Shown here: positions 24,756 to 32,422 of the stretch, one piece after another
Position numbering within the stretch: the first letter of the stretch is position 1
Layout: each line of letters starts with the position of its first letter
NCBI RefSeq assembly: GCF_024127895.1
Contig: NZ_JAMYBK010000002.1
Span: forward strand, 186,001-250,000
DNA length: 64,000 nt
Source of the DNA: Pseudomonas guariconensis
GTDB lineage: Bacteria; Pseudomonadota; Gammaproteobacteria; Pseudomonadales; Pseudomonadaceae
Direction: 5' to 3'
Notes under the pieces: generated by a model
What the model saw: only the letters and a program-made list of their open reading frames with translations
The model's database searches: none
Told to the model about the DNA's origin: nothing
Program-made: the position numbers and the translations under genes

Positions 24756-26198
24756 ATGCAGCTCAAAGACGCTCAGTTGTTCCGCCAGCAAGCCTTCATC
24801 AACGGTGAATGGCTGGATGCGGACAGCGGTCAGACCATCAAGGTGACCAACCCGGCCACCGGCGAAGTCATCGGTACCGTGCCGAAGATGGGCGCCGCCG
24901 AAACCCGCCGCGCCATCGAAGCGGCCGACAAGGCCCTGCCGGCCTGGCGCGCACTGACCGCCAAGGAGCGTTCGAACAAGCTGCGCCGCTGGTTCGAGCT
25001 GATGATCGAGAACCAGGACGACCTGGCCCGCCTGATGACCACCGAGCAGGGCAAGCCGCTGGCCGAAGCCAAGGGCGAGATCGCCTATGCCGCCTCGTTC
25101 ATCGAGTGGTTCGCCGAGGAGGCCAAGCGCGTCTACGGCGACACCATCCCGGGTCACCAGCCGGACAAGCGCCTGATCGTCATCAAGCAGCCGATCGGTG
25201 TCACCGCCGCGATCACCCCGTGGAACTTCCCGGCCGCGATGATCACCCGCAAGGCCGGCCCGGCCCTGGCCGCCGGTTGCACCATGGTCCTCAAGCCTGC
25301 TTCGCAGACCCCGTACTCCGCCCTGGCCCTGGTCGAGCTGGCCAACCGTGCCGGCATCCCGGCCGGTGTGCTGAGCGTGGTCACCGGCAGCGCGGGCGAA
25401 GTCGGCGGCGAGCTGACCGGCAACTCGCTGGTGCGCAAGCTGTCCTTCACCGGCTCGACCGAGATCGGCCGCCAGCTGATGGAAGAGTGCGCCAAGGACA
25501 TCAAGAAAGTGTCCCTGGAGCTGGGTGGCAACGCCCCGTTCATCGTGTTCGACGACGCCGACCTGGACAAGGCCGTCGAGGGCGCGATCGTCTCCAAGTA
25601 CCGCAACAACGGCCAGACCTGCGTCTGCGCCAACCGCATCTACGTACAGGACGGCGTCTATGACGCGTTCGCCGAGAAGCTCAAGGCCGCCGTGGCCAAG
25701 CTGAAGATCGGCAACGGCCTGGAAGAAGGCACCACCACCGGCCCGCTGATCGACGGCAAGGCCGTGGCGAAGGTCCAGGAGCACATCGAGGACGCCGTTG
25801 GCAAAGGCGCCAAGGTGCTGTCCGGCGGCAAGCTGATCGAAGGCAACTTCTTCGAGCCGACCATCCTGGTCGACGTACCGAAGACCGCCGCCGTGGCCAA
25901 GGAAGAAACCTTCGGCCCGCTGGCCCCGCTGTTCCGCTTCAAGGACGAGGCCGAGGTCATCGCCATGTCCAACGACACCGAGTTCGGCCTGGCCTCGTAC
26001 TTCTACGCCCGTGACATGAGCCGTGTGTTCCGTGTCGCCGAGGCCCTGGAATATGGCATGGTCGGCATCAACACCGGCCTGATCTCCAACGAAGTCGCGC
26101 CGTTCGGCGGCATCAAGGCCTCGGGCCTGGGTCGCGAAGGTTCCAAGTACGGCATCGAGGACTACCTGGAGATCAAGTACCTGTGCATCAGCGTCTGA
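24756..26198 (+). CDS. davD: Glutarate/succinate semialdehyde dehydrogenase DavD
   Basis: A 480-residue NAD(P)-dependent aldehyde dehydrogenase. The catalytic Cys is residue 289 in G-Q-T-C-V-C-A-N-R, the general-base Glu is residue 255 in L-E-L-G-G-N-A-P-F, and I-T-P-W-N-F-P marks the cofactor site. It closely matches P. putida DavD as I remember it, which oxidises glutarate semialdehyde in lysine breakdown; the same family includes GabD, which acts on succinate semialdehyde. The ATG at 24756 follows AAGGGA and gives the family length. davT lies downstream on the same strand. Confidence 0.93.
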   Translation: MQLKDAQLFRQQAFINGEWLDADSGQTIKVTNPATGEVIGTVPKMGAAETRRAIEAADKALPAWRALTAKERSNKLRRWFELMIENQDDLARLMTTEQGKPLAEAKGEIAYAASFIEWFAEEAKRVYGDTIPGHQPDKRLIVIKQPIGVTAAITPWNFPAAMITRKAGPALAAGCTMVLKPASQTPYSALALVELANRAGIPAGVLSVVTGSAGEVGGELTGNSLVRKLSFTGSTEIGRQLMEECAKDIKKVSLELGGNAPFIVFDDADLDKAVEGAIVSKYRNNGQTCVCANRIYVQDGVYDAFAEKLKAAVAKLKIGNGLEEGTTTGPLIDGKAVAKVQEHIEDAVGKGAKVLSGGKLIEGNFFEPTILVDVPKTAAVAKEETFGPLAPLFRFKDEAEVIAMSNDTEFGLASYFYARDMSRVFRVAEALEYGMVGINTGLISNEVAPFGGIKASGLGREGSKYGIEDYLEIKYLCISV

Positions 26199-26382
26199 TC
26201 ACGGGCTGACAGTTTTTACCTCTGCCAGCGGGGCGCGAGAGCGACGTCTCGCTGGTCTTTTTTACACCGCGGTACCTGGTGGCCAGGGCGTTCATGACAG
26301 TCGATCAACGCATGCTGCTCATGCACGGATCCAGCCACCCCCGAATAACAGCGCCGTCAGCGTCGGCGCGAATGAGGGCACT
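26199..26382 (+). ncRNA. Structured leader upstream of davT, gabT RNA motif candidate
   Basis: The davD-davT gap has a series of hairpins: 26225-26255 followed by a T-run, 26275-26287 (CCTGG/CCAGG), 26310-26324 (GCATG/CATGC) and 26351-26369 (GCGCCG/CGGCGC), the last just before the GAGGG ribosome-binding site. A conserved RNA structure called the gabT motif is known upstream of Pseudomonas gabT genes. I identify this by location and structure; a covariance-model search would be decisive. Confidence 0.55.
26225..26263 (+). terminator. Terminator or attenuator between davD and davT
   Basis: CCAGCG (26225-26230) pairs with CGCTGG (26250-26255), and the hairpin runs into TCTTTTTT. An alternative inner stem GCGAGA/TCTCGC overlaps it. 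A terminator inside the davDT pair could lower davT expression relative to davD or act as an attenuator. Confidence 0.7.
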
Positions 26383-27660
26383 ATGAGCAAGACCAACGAA
26401 TCCTTGATGCAACGCCGTGTCAACGCCGTCCCACGTGGCGTTGGCCAGATCCACCCGATCTTCGTCGACACCGCGAAGAACGCGACCGTGATCGACGTTG
26501 AAGGCCGCGAACTGATCGACTTCGCCGGCGGCATCGCAGTACTGAACACCGGCCACCTGCACCCGAAAGTCGTGGCTGCCGTGCAAGAGCAGCTGACCAA
26601 GGTCAGCCACACCTGCTTCCAGGTTCTGGCCTACGAGCCCTACGTAGAGCTGTGCGAGAAGATCAACGCCCTGGTTCCAGGCGACTTCGCCAAGAAGACC
26701 CTGCTGGTCACCACCGGTTCCGAAGCCGTTGAAAACGCCGTCAAGATCGCCCGTGCCGCCACTGGCCGTGCCGGTGTCATCGCCTTCACCGGCGGTTACC
26801 ACGGCCGTACCATGATGACCCTGGGCCTGACCGGCAAGGTCGTGCCGTACTCCGCTGGCATGGGCCTGATGCCAGGTGGCATCTTCCGCGCCCTGTACCC
26901 GAGCGAGCTGCACGGCGTCAGCGTCGACGAGTCGATCGCTTCGATCGAGCGTATCTTCAAGAACGATGCCGAGCCTAAGGACATCGCCGCGATCATCCTC
27001 GAGCCGGTCCAGGGCGAGGGTGGTTTCATCCCGGCACCGAAAGAGCTGATGCAGCGCCTGCGCGCCCTGTGCGACCAGCACGGCATCCTGCTGATCGCCG
27101 ACGAAGTGCAGACCGGCGCTGGCCGTACCGGCACCTTCTTCGCCATGGAGCAGATGGGCGTCGCGCCTGACCTGACCACCTTCGCCAAGTCCATCGCTGG
27201 CGGCTTCCCGCTGGCCGGTGTGTGCGGCAAGGCCGAGTACATGGACGCCATCGCCCCGGGTGGCCTGGGCGGTACCTACGCCGGTTCCCCGATCGCCTGC
27301 GCCGCGGCCCTGGCCGTGATCGAAGTGTTCGAGGAAGAGAAGCTGCTCGAGCGCAGCCAGGCGGTGGGCGAGCGCCTGACCGCTGGCCTGCGCAAGATCC
27401 AGGAAAAGCACCCGATCATCGGTGATGTCCGTGGCCTGGGCTCGATGGTCGCTGTCGAAGTGTTCGAGAAGGGGACCCACACCCCGAACGCTGCCGCGGT
27501 CGCCCAGGTCGTGGCCAAGGCACGCGACAAGGGCCTGATCCTGCTGTCCTGCGGCACCTACGGCAACGTCCTGCGTATCCTGGTGCCGGTCACCGCGCCG
27601 GACGAGCAGCTGGACAAAGGCCTGGCGATCATCGAAGAGTGCTTCGCCGAGCTGGCCTGA
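26383..27660 (+). CDS. davT: 5-Aminovalerate/4-aminobutyrate aminotransferase DavT
   Basis: A 425-residue PLP-dependent class III aminotransferase. The PLP lysine is residue 269 in F-A-K-S-I-A-G-G-F-P-L, with the preceding A-D-E-V-Q-T-G-A-G-R-T-G segment that binds the pyridine ring. It transfers the amino group of 5-aminovalerate (lysine route) or GABA to 2-oxoglutarate, making the semialdehyde that DavD oxidises. The name gabT is also used. GAGGG precedes the ATG. A strong terminator follows. Confidence 0.93.
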   Translation: MSKTNESLMQRRVNAVPRGVGQIHPIFVDTAKNATVIDVEGRELIDFAGGIAVLNTGHLHPKVVAAVQEQLTKVSHTCFQVLAYEPYVELCEKINALVPGDFAKKTLLVTTGSEAVENAVKIARAATGRAGVIAFTGGYHGRTMMTLGLTGKVVPYSAGMGLMPGGIFRALYPSELHGVSVDESIASIERIFKNDAEPKDIAAIILEPVQGEGGFIPAPKELMQRLRALCDQHGILLIADEVQTGAGRTGTFFAMEQMGVAPDLTTFAKSIAGGFPLAGVCGKAEYMDAIAPGGLGGTYAGSPIACAAALAVIEVFEEEKLLERSQAVGERLTAGLRKIQEKHPIIGDVRGLGSMVAVEVFEKGTHTPNAAAVAQVVAKARDKGLILLSCGTYGNVLRILVPVTAPDEQLDKGLAIIEECFAELA

Positions 27661-27682
27661 ATGTGACAGGCGTTAGAAAAAA

Positions 27683-27706
27683 ACCCGCTTCGGCGGGTTT
27701 TTTTTT
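27683..27706 (+). terminator. Rho-independent terminator after davT
   Basis: ACCCGC (27683-27688), a TTCG loop and GCGGGT (27693-27698) are followed by eight further T residues, with A residues on the 5' side. It lies 22 bases after the davT stop. Confidence 0.93.
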
Positions 27707-27800
27707 GCACCCTCGATGCGGCTGGGCGCTATCGTAGGCGGATGGATTTGCCTTGGAAGCTGCGAAGGATCGTGTGTCAAGGATTACCCAGGAGCCACTC

Positions 27801-29042
27801 ATGAGCGCTGCCGACCCCATCCCGCCTTGTATCCTGATTGCCGAAGGCGATCCGTGGGTGCGCGACATGCTTCGCGACATGTTGCTCAGCGTGCGCTGCG
27901 ACGCCCGCCTGCAGGTCTGCGCCAACGGCTCCGAGGCCTTGGCCGCGCTGTCGAGCAAGCCTGACCTGATCATTGCCGCCCGTGAGCTGGCCGGGGTCGA
28001 TGGCCTCGACCTGTTGCGCAACGTGCGTGCCAAGGGGTACAAGCCGTCCCTGCCGTTCATATTGATGAGCGAGCGCACCGACAGCGCCAGTGTGCATGAG
28101 GTGCTACCGTTCCACCCCACCGCCTACCTGGGCAAACCCCTCGACCTGGCCAACCTGCGCAAGCGGTTGGAGAGCCTGTTGCTGGCGGTTGGCGAGCAGA
28201 TTGCCTGCCCGACGCCGTCCTTGCAGCCGGGCATCCGCCTGTCGGCGTTCCTCGAGCAACGCCGTGTCACTGCCGATGGCGGGCCGCTGTTCGCCGATGT
28301 GCAGGTGGCGATCAAGCGCGCCCTCAACCCCCATGGGCTGAACCTCAAGGTGCTCGAGGAAGAGGTACGCAACGATCCGCAGATCACCGGCGTGCTGATC
28401 GCGGCGGCCAACAGCGCCGCACTGCATCGCGAGGCGCCGGTGCAGACCCTGCTGCAGGCGCTGAACAAGCTCGGCAGCACCCAGAGCATGAACCTGATCC
28501 TGGGCCTGGCGCTCAAGCGCAGCGCTCGCCTGAGCGACCTGTTGCTGGCCCGGCATGCCGCTCACTACTGGGACCTGTCCCTGCACACCGCCGAGTACGC
28601 CCGCAGCCTGGCGCGCATGCTCGAGCTGGATGAAGGCCGCTGCTACTGCGCCGGACTGCTGCACTGCCTGGGCGACCTGGCCGTGCTGCGTTGCCTGCAG
28701 GAATGGCGCCTGGCCGGTGGCGAGCTGGACGAGGACCAGGTGCAGTTGTCGCTGAACGCGTTCGGCGCCGCCTTCGGCTCGGCGCTGCGCACCCGCTGGC
28801 GGCTGCCGCTGAGCCTGCACGAGCTGATCGCCGCCATCTACCAGTTGGGTGGCGGGGTGTATTCGCGGGAGATCCTGGCAATGAACCTGGCCGGGCAACT
28901 GGCGCGGCTGCCGGCGGAGCAGGGGATGGAGAAAATCGCCGACAGCAAGACGGCACGGTTGCTCAAGCTGGGCTTGCCGGAGCTGGGGCGGTTGCGCAGG
29001 GTGGAGAAACAGGAGATCGTCCAGCCGGAGGCCAACCGGTAG
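27801..29042 (+). CDS. HDOD-domain protein with degenerate receiver
   Basis: A 413-residue protein. Residues 10-125 have a response-regulator receiver fold with an acidic pocket (A-E-G-D-P-W) and the conserved Lys in Y-L-G-K-P-L-D, but the phosphoacceptor Asp is replaced: P-D-L-I-I-A-A-R-E aligns Ala where the family has Asp. Residues about 155-360 form an HDOD domain, which binds signalling partners in c-di-GMP, chemotaxis or phosphorelay systems. AGGAG six bases before 27801 sets the start; the longer frame lacks a site. It is a lone gene. Confidence 0.75.
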   Translation: MSAADPIPPCILIAEGDPWVRDMLRDMLLSVRCDARLQVCANGSEALAALSSKPDLIIAARELAGVDGLDLLRNVRAKGYKPSLPFILMSERTDSASVHEVLPFHPTAYLGKPLDLANLRKRLESLLLAVGEQIACPTPSLQPGIRLSAFLEQRRVTADGGPLFADVQVAIKRALNPHGLNLKVLEEEVRNDPQITGVLIAAANSAALHREAPVQTLLQALNKLGSTQSMNLILGLALKRSARLSDLLLARHAAHYWDLSLHTAEYARSLARMLELDEGRCYCAGLLHCLGDLAVLRCLQEWRLAGGELDEDQVQLSLNAFGAAFGSALRTRWRLPLSLHELIAAIYQLGGGVYSREILAMNLAGQLARLPAEQGMEKIADSKTARLLKLGLPELGRLRRVEKQEIVQPEANR

Positions 29043-29090
29043 ATCCCGTGTGACAGCCCAGGATCTTGAGAAAACAGGGGGTTCTGAATG

Positions 29091-29118
29091 GCGAAACCCA
29101 GCCTAGGCTGGGTTTCGC
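29091..29118. repeat. Perfect 28-bp palindrome
   Basis: The two 14-base arms (29091-29104 and 29105-29118, each starting or ending in GCGAAACCCAG/CTGGGTTTCGC) are exact complements with no loop and CCTAGG at the centre. It lies between the convergent HDOD and PemK-like genes. A bidirectional terminator is the simplest role, though no T-tract follows on either side. Confidence 0.7.
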
Positions 29119-29195
29119 AGGTCCCTCTAAGGGGAATAAAGCGCTGAGTGCCTCTAAGGGCTACGGGGCCACGATAGGGAAAAGCTTGGATCCTG

Positions 29196-29651
29196 TCAAT
29201 TTTTGAGCAGGGAGCTCGCATTCATCACCTTCACCACGGCGCGTTGGACTCGCTCGACAACCTCGCGTGCCACGACTTGCTCAAGAAAACCGCGGCCGAT
29301 GGTCCTGGGCTTGAACAAGCGCTCCCGGCTCACCTGGGCGACCAAGTCAGCCTTGGCCCAACGTACCTGTTGCTTGAAATACGGGAGATCCTCGATCAGG
29401 TCGGCAGAGAACTGCACATGCCATCCTCGGCTCAGCTTGCCGGGATCCTTGGTGGTCGAGAGTGGAACGACAATACAGGCATTCGAATCGATTTTTCCAT
29501 TGAGCACCATGACAAGCCGATTTTTCACCATTTCCGGTTTAAGGCGGAAGTCGTACCGACTCGATGCTGAAACAACATCGCCTTGATCTCGATACTCGCC
29601 GTAATTGCATTCCAGCACCTGCCCTACTTTTGGCTCGAACCTAATTGCCAT
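29196..29651 (-). CDS. PemK/MazF-family toxin-like protein, no antitoxin seen
   Basis: A 151-residue protein with the PemK/MazF layout: an early G-Q-V-L-E-C-N-Y-G strand, a basic K-N-R-L-V-M-V-L-N segment where toxins have R-P-V-V-V-L, and A-C-I-V-V-P-L-S-T-T, followed by helices. Canonical members are ribosome-independent mRNA endonucleases of about 110 residues, so this is a longer subtype. AGGGTGG precedes the ATG. No antitoxin-like gene flanks it. The surrounding DNA is visibly less GC-rich than the rest, suggesting acquired DNA. Confidence 0.65.
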   Translation of the reverse strand: MAIRFEPKVGQVLECNYGEYRDQGDVVSASSRYDFRLKPEMVKNRLVMVLNGKIDSNACIVVPLSTTKDPGKLSRGWHVQFSADLIEDLPYFKQQVRWAKADLVAQVSRERLFKPRTIGRGFLEQVVAREVVERVQRAVVKVMNASSLLKN

Positions 29652-29837
29652 GTTCCACCCTGAGCAGTTGTTAAGCGGCTCATGGTGTCATAACGGGAAC
29701 AGCTTCCGATTGCTCTAGGAATGCCTCACGGCAATTAAAGAATATTCCCCTTTGGAAGGTAACCAAAGGGAGTAAGACATTTCTGAGCTTGCTAGATAAT
29801 GGATCCAAATGGGCAAGTATGGCCATTCGGGGCTGGC

Positions 29838-30827
29838 TCACCCCAGCACGATCTGGTTCTTGCCCTGCCGCTTGGCCTGGTACATGGCTGCATCGGCCCG
29901 GGCGAACAGGGCTTCGAGGGTTTCGTCGGTGTCGTTCAGGCCAGTCAGGCCCTGGCTCACGGTGACGCCATACACCTGCTGCCCATGGCTGAAGCTCAGG
30001 CGCTGGATCTCGCGTTGCAAGCGTTCGGCGATGTGCTTGGCGACTTGGGCGGTGCAGCCGGGGAAGACCGCCGCGAACTCCTCGCCACCGATACGCCCGA
30101 ACAGGTCGCCCCGGCGCAGCACGGCCCTGCCGCTGTCGGCGATACGTTGCAGCACCTGGTCGCCTTCCTGGTGGCCGTAGCTGTCGTTGATCTGCTTGAA
30201 GTCGTCGATGTCGAGCAACAGGAAGGCCAGGGGCGAACCCTCCTCGCGCGCGGCCTCGAAGGCTTGGCGGGCGCATTCGAAGAAGTGCCGGCGGTTGCTG
30301 CTCTGGGTCAGCACATCGGTGGTGGCCAGGCGTTGCAACTCGCCTTCGAGCTGCTTCTTCTCGGTGATGTCCTCGGCGATACCGACGATGATCACCCGCT
30401 GTTCGTTTTCACGTTGCTGGTTGATGAAGCATTTGTCGCTCAGCCAGCGCACTTGGCCCGCGGCATTGATGATGCGGTACTCGCGGTCTTCCACCGCGCC
30501 CTTGAGCAGCACCTGGGCCAGGCTGCGCTCGGCGTAGTCCAGGTCGTCGGGGTAGATGCTGTCGCGCCACTCGTTGTAGTCGGCCAGCACCAGGCTGGCC
30601 GGGCGCCCGAAGATACGTTCGTAGGCTGGGCTGACATACAGCACCTGGCGGGTCTCCCAGTCGAAGGCCCAGAGCACGGCATTGAGGCTGTCGAGCAGCG
30701 AGCTGTAGAGCTGCTCGCGTTCGCTCAGGCGAGCCACTTCGCCCTGAGCGTGCAGCAGGGCGAGCAGGGTCTGGGCGGCTTCGGGCGGCGGGTTGCCGCA
30801 GAGGGGCGGGGTGAAGTCTTTGGCCAT
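29838..30827 (-). CDS. PAS-GGDEF diguanylate cyclase
   Basis: A 329-residue cytoplasmic signalling enzyme. A PAS/PAC domain (about residues 45-150) precedes a GGDEF domain (about 165-325) whose active site reads R-I-G-G-E-E-F. The inhibitory site R-R-G-D stands five residues upstream, so it should make cyclic di-GMP and be feedback-inhibited. No transmembrane segment is seen. The frame opens at a GTG at 30881, but neither start has a strong ribosome-binding site; the ATG at 30827 is my choice. Confidence 0.85.
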   Translation of the reverse strand: MAKDFTPPLCGNPPPEAAQTLLALLHAQGEVARLSEREQLYSSLLDSLNAVLWAFDWETRQVLYVSPAYERIFGRPASLVLADYNEWRDSIYPDDLDYAERSLAQVLLKGAVEDREYRIINAAGQVRWLSDKCFINQQRENEQRVIIVGIAEDITEKKQLEGELQRLATTDVLTQSSNRRHFFECARQAFEAAREEGSPLAFLLLDIDDFKQINDSYGHQEGDQVLQRIADSGRAVLRRGDLFGRIGGEEFAAVFPGCTAQVAKHIAERLQREIQRLSFSHGQQVYGVTVSQGLTGLNDTDETLEALFARADAAMYQAKRQGKNQIVLG

Positions 30828-30969
30828 GAGCACGGAACGGTTCTCGGCATGAAAGCGTGCGGCCACGATCCGGCCCGCCACGCGGGCGATGTGCCGGATT
30901 TGAGTGGAAGGCAGGGGACGAAGTTCCGGGGTGGCCCGCCCCGTCGCGGGGCGGGCCGATCAACGGTGC

Positions 30970-32154
30970 TCAGGCCCCGGCAGGGCGCAGGGAGTAGGTC
31001 TTGAGCTGGCCGGCGAAGTCGCGCAGGGCCTGGATACCACTGGCCTCGGCCTCATGCACCCAATCCTTCATGGCGGCGAGCATGTCGTGGCCGTTGGCGC
31101 TGGTACGGGCCCAGATCTGCTGCAGGGCCAGGCGTTTTTCATAGATGGTCTTGAGCGCCTGGCTGTGGGCCAGCATGGACTCGATACGTACGTGATGGCG
31201 GTCCTGCAGCAGGCTGGTTTCCCGCGACAACAGGCGCTTGGCGCGGCGGAAGCGGTAGCGCATCGAGGCATCGACCCGGGCCAGTTCCTGCTTGACCAAT
31301 GGCGCGATCACCAGCTTGCGGTACTGGGCCATGATCTGGAAACGGTTGTTGAGGATCGCCATGGCCGTGTCCATGTCCAGGTGCGCCTTGCCCTCGACGC
31401 GGTGGGCGATGGGCGCCACACGCTGCACCTTGGCCAGGCGCAGCAGGCACAGCAGGCGGATCCACATCCAGCCGATGTCGAACTCCCAGCGCTTGACCGA
31501 CAGCTTGGCCGAGTTGGGGTAGGTGTGGTGATTGTTGTGCAGCTCCTCGCCGCCAATGACGATGCCCCAGGGCACCAGGTTGGTGGCCGCGTCGCGGCAT
31601 TCGAAGTTGCGGTAGCCCAGCGCATGGCCCAGGCCGTTGACCACGCCAGCGGCCCAGAACGGAATCCACATCATCTGCACTGCCCAGATGGTGATGCCGA
31701 TGGTGCCGAACAGCAGCAGGTCGATCAGTGCCATCAGCGCCACGCCGCCGAGCCTGTAGCGCGAATAGAGGTTGCGTTCGATCCAGTCGTCCGGGCAGTT
31801 CTTGCCGTAGATGCGCAGGGTCTCGGGGTTGCGCGCTTCCTCACGGTAGAGCTCGGCGCCCTTGCGCAGCACGGTGCCCAGGCCCTTGTGCAGCGGGCTG
31901 TGCGGGTCGTCGGGGGTTTCGCACTTGGCGTGGTGCTTGCGGTGCACCGCGGTCCACTCGCGGGTGTTCTGCGCGGTGGTCAGCCACAGCCAGAAGCGGA
32001 AGAAGTGCTTGAGCCCGGCATTGAGCTCCAGGGCGCGGTGGGCCGAGTAGCGATGCAGGTAGAGGGTGACGCTGACGATGGTCACATGGGTCATCAGCAG
32101 GGTGACGCCGACCAGTTGCCAGGCCGACAAGTCGAGCAAACCGTTGTACCACAT
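30970..32154 (-). CDS. Membrane fatty-acid (delta-9 type) desaturase
   Basis: A 394-residue inner-membrane di-iron desaturase. All three histidine boxes are present: H-R-Y-S-A-H at 34-39, H-R-K-H-H at 71-75 and H-N-N-H-H at 206-210, between hydrophobic segments. It should insert a double bond into an acyl-CoA or lipid-linked chain. Size and pattern resemble the P. aeruginosa DesA/DesB group; which one cannot be decided here. ATG 32154 follows a GAGGG site about 10 bases away; the upstream extension lacks family features. A charged C-terminal helical region of about 120 residues follows box 3. Confidence 0.85.
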   Translation of the reverse strand: MWYNGLLDLSAWQLVGVTLLMTHVTIVSVTLYLHRYSAHRALELNAGLKHFFRFWLWLTTAQNTREWTAVHRKHHAKCETPDDPHSPLHKGLGTVLRKGAELYREEARNPETLRIYGKNCPDDWIERNLYSRYRLGGVALMALIDLLLFGTIGITIWAVQMMWIPFWAAGVVNGLGHALGYRNFECRDAATNLVPWGIVIGGEELHNNHHTYPNSAKLSVKRWEFDIGWMWIRLLCLLRLAKVQRVAPIAHRVEGKAHLDMDTAMAILNNRFQIMAQYRKLVIAPLVKQELARVDASMRYRFRRAKRLLSRETSLLQDRHHVRIESMLAHSQALKTIYEKRLALQQIWARTSANGHDMLAAMKDWVHEAEASGIQALRDFAGQLKTYSLRPAGA

Positions 32155-32293
32155 AGGTGTAGAAGCCCTCGGAAACACAGGGGAACAGCGTCGGCAATTA
32201 TCCCCTGGCGGGGAAATAAAGCCAGTCGTCCGTTGCGAGGGTGCCAGCCCTGTCGCGGGTGCGCGCGCTCCCGCACGAGGTCGTGCAGCCCCC

Positions 32294-32323
32294 GTGGCAG
32301 CGGGCTTGCCCGCGAGCAGGGCA
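32294..32323. repeat. REP-like hairpin
   Basis: GTGGCAGCGGGCTTGCCCGC and the following GAGCAGGGC contain the stem GCGGGC/GCCCGC next to a GTGG end, another single P. putida repeat unit. It lies between the divergent desaturase and GGDEF-EAL genes. Confidence 0.45.
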
Positions 32324-32382
32324 GATGAAATCTGCAACCTATTTCTAATGCCGGGAATTAAGTCACGGCATGTTTCCGCCTT

Positions 32383-32388
32383 TATAAT
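32383..32388 (+). promoter_or_regulatory. Consensus -10 element of the GGDEF-EAL gene
   Basis: TATAAT, an exact -10 hexamer, lies 35 bases before the ATG at 32423. It overlaps an in-frame ATG at 32387, so transcripts from this promoter would start too late to use that codon. No clear -35 is visible. Confidence 0.4.
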
Positions 32389-32422
32389 GCCCCATCCTTT
32401 TTCATGGGCTTACCCACCCGAC

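Noticed and set aside
29680..29826. A 48-codon minus-strand ORF just upstream of the PemK-like gene, a possible antitoxin
   Set aside because: It has no ribosome-binding site, no DNA-binding or acidic antitoxin character, and a gap of 28 bases to the toxin gene. Position alone is too weak.
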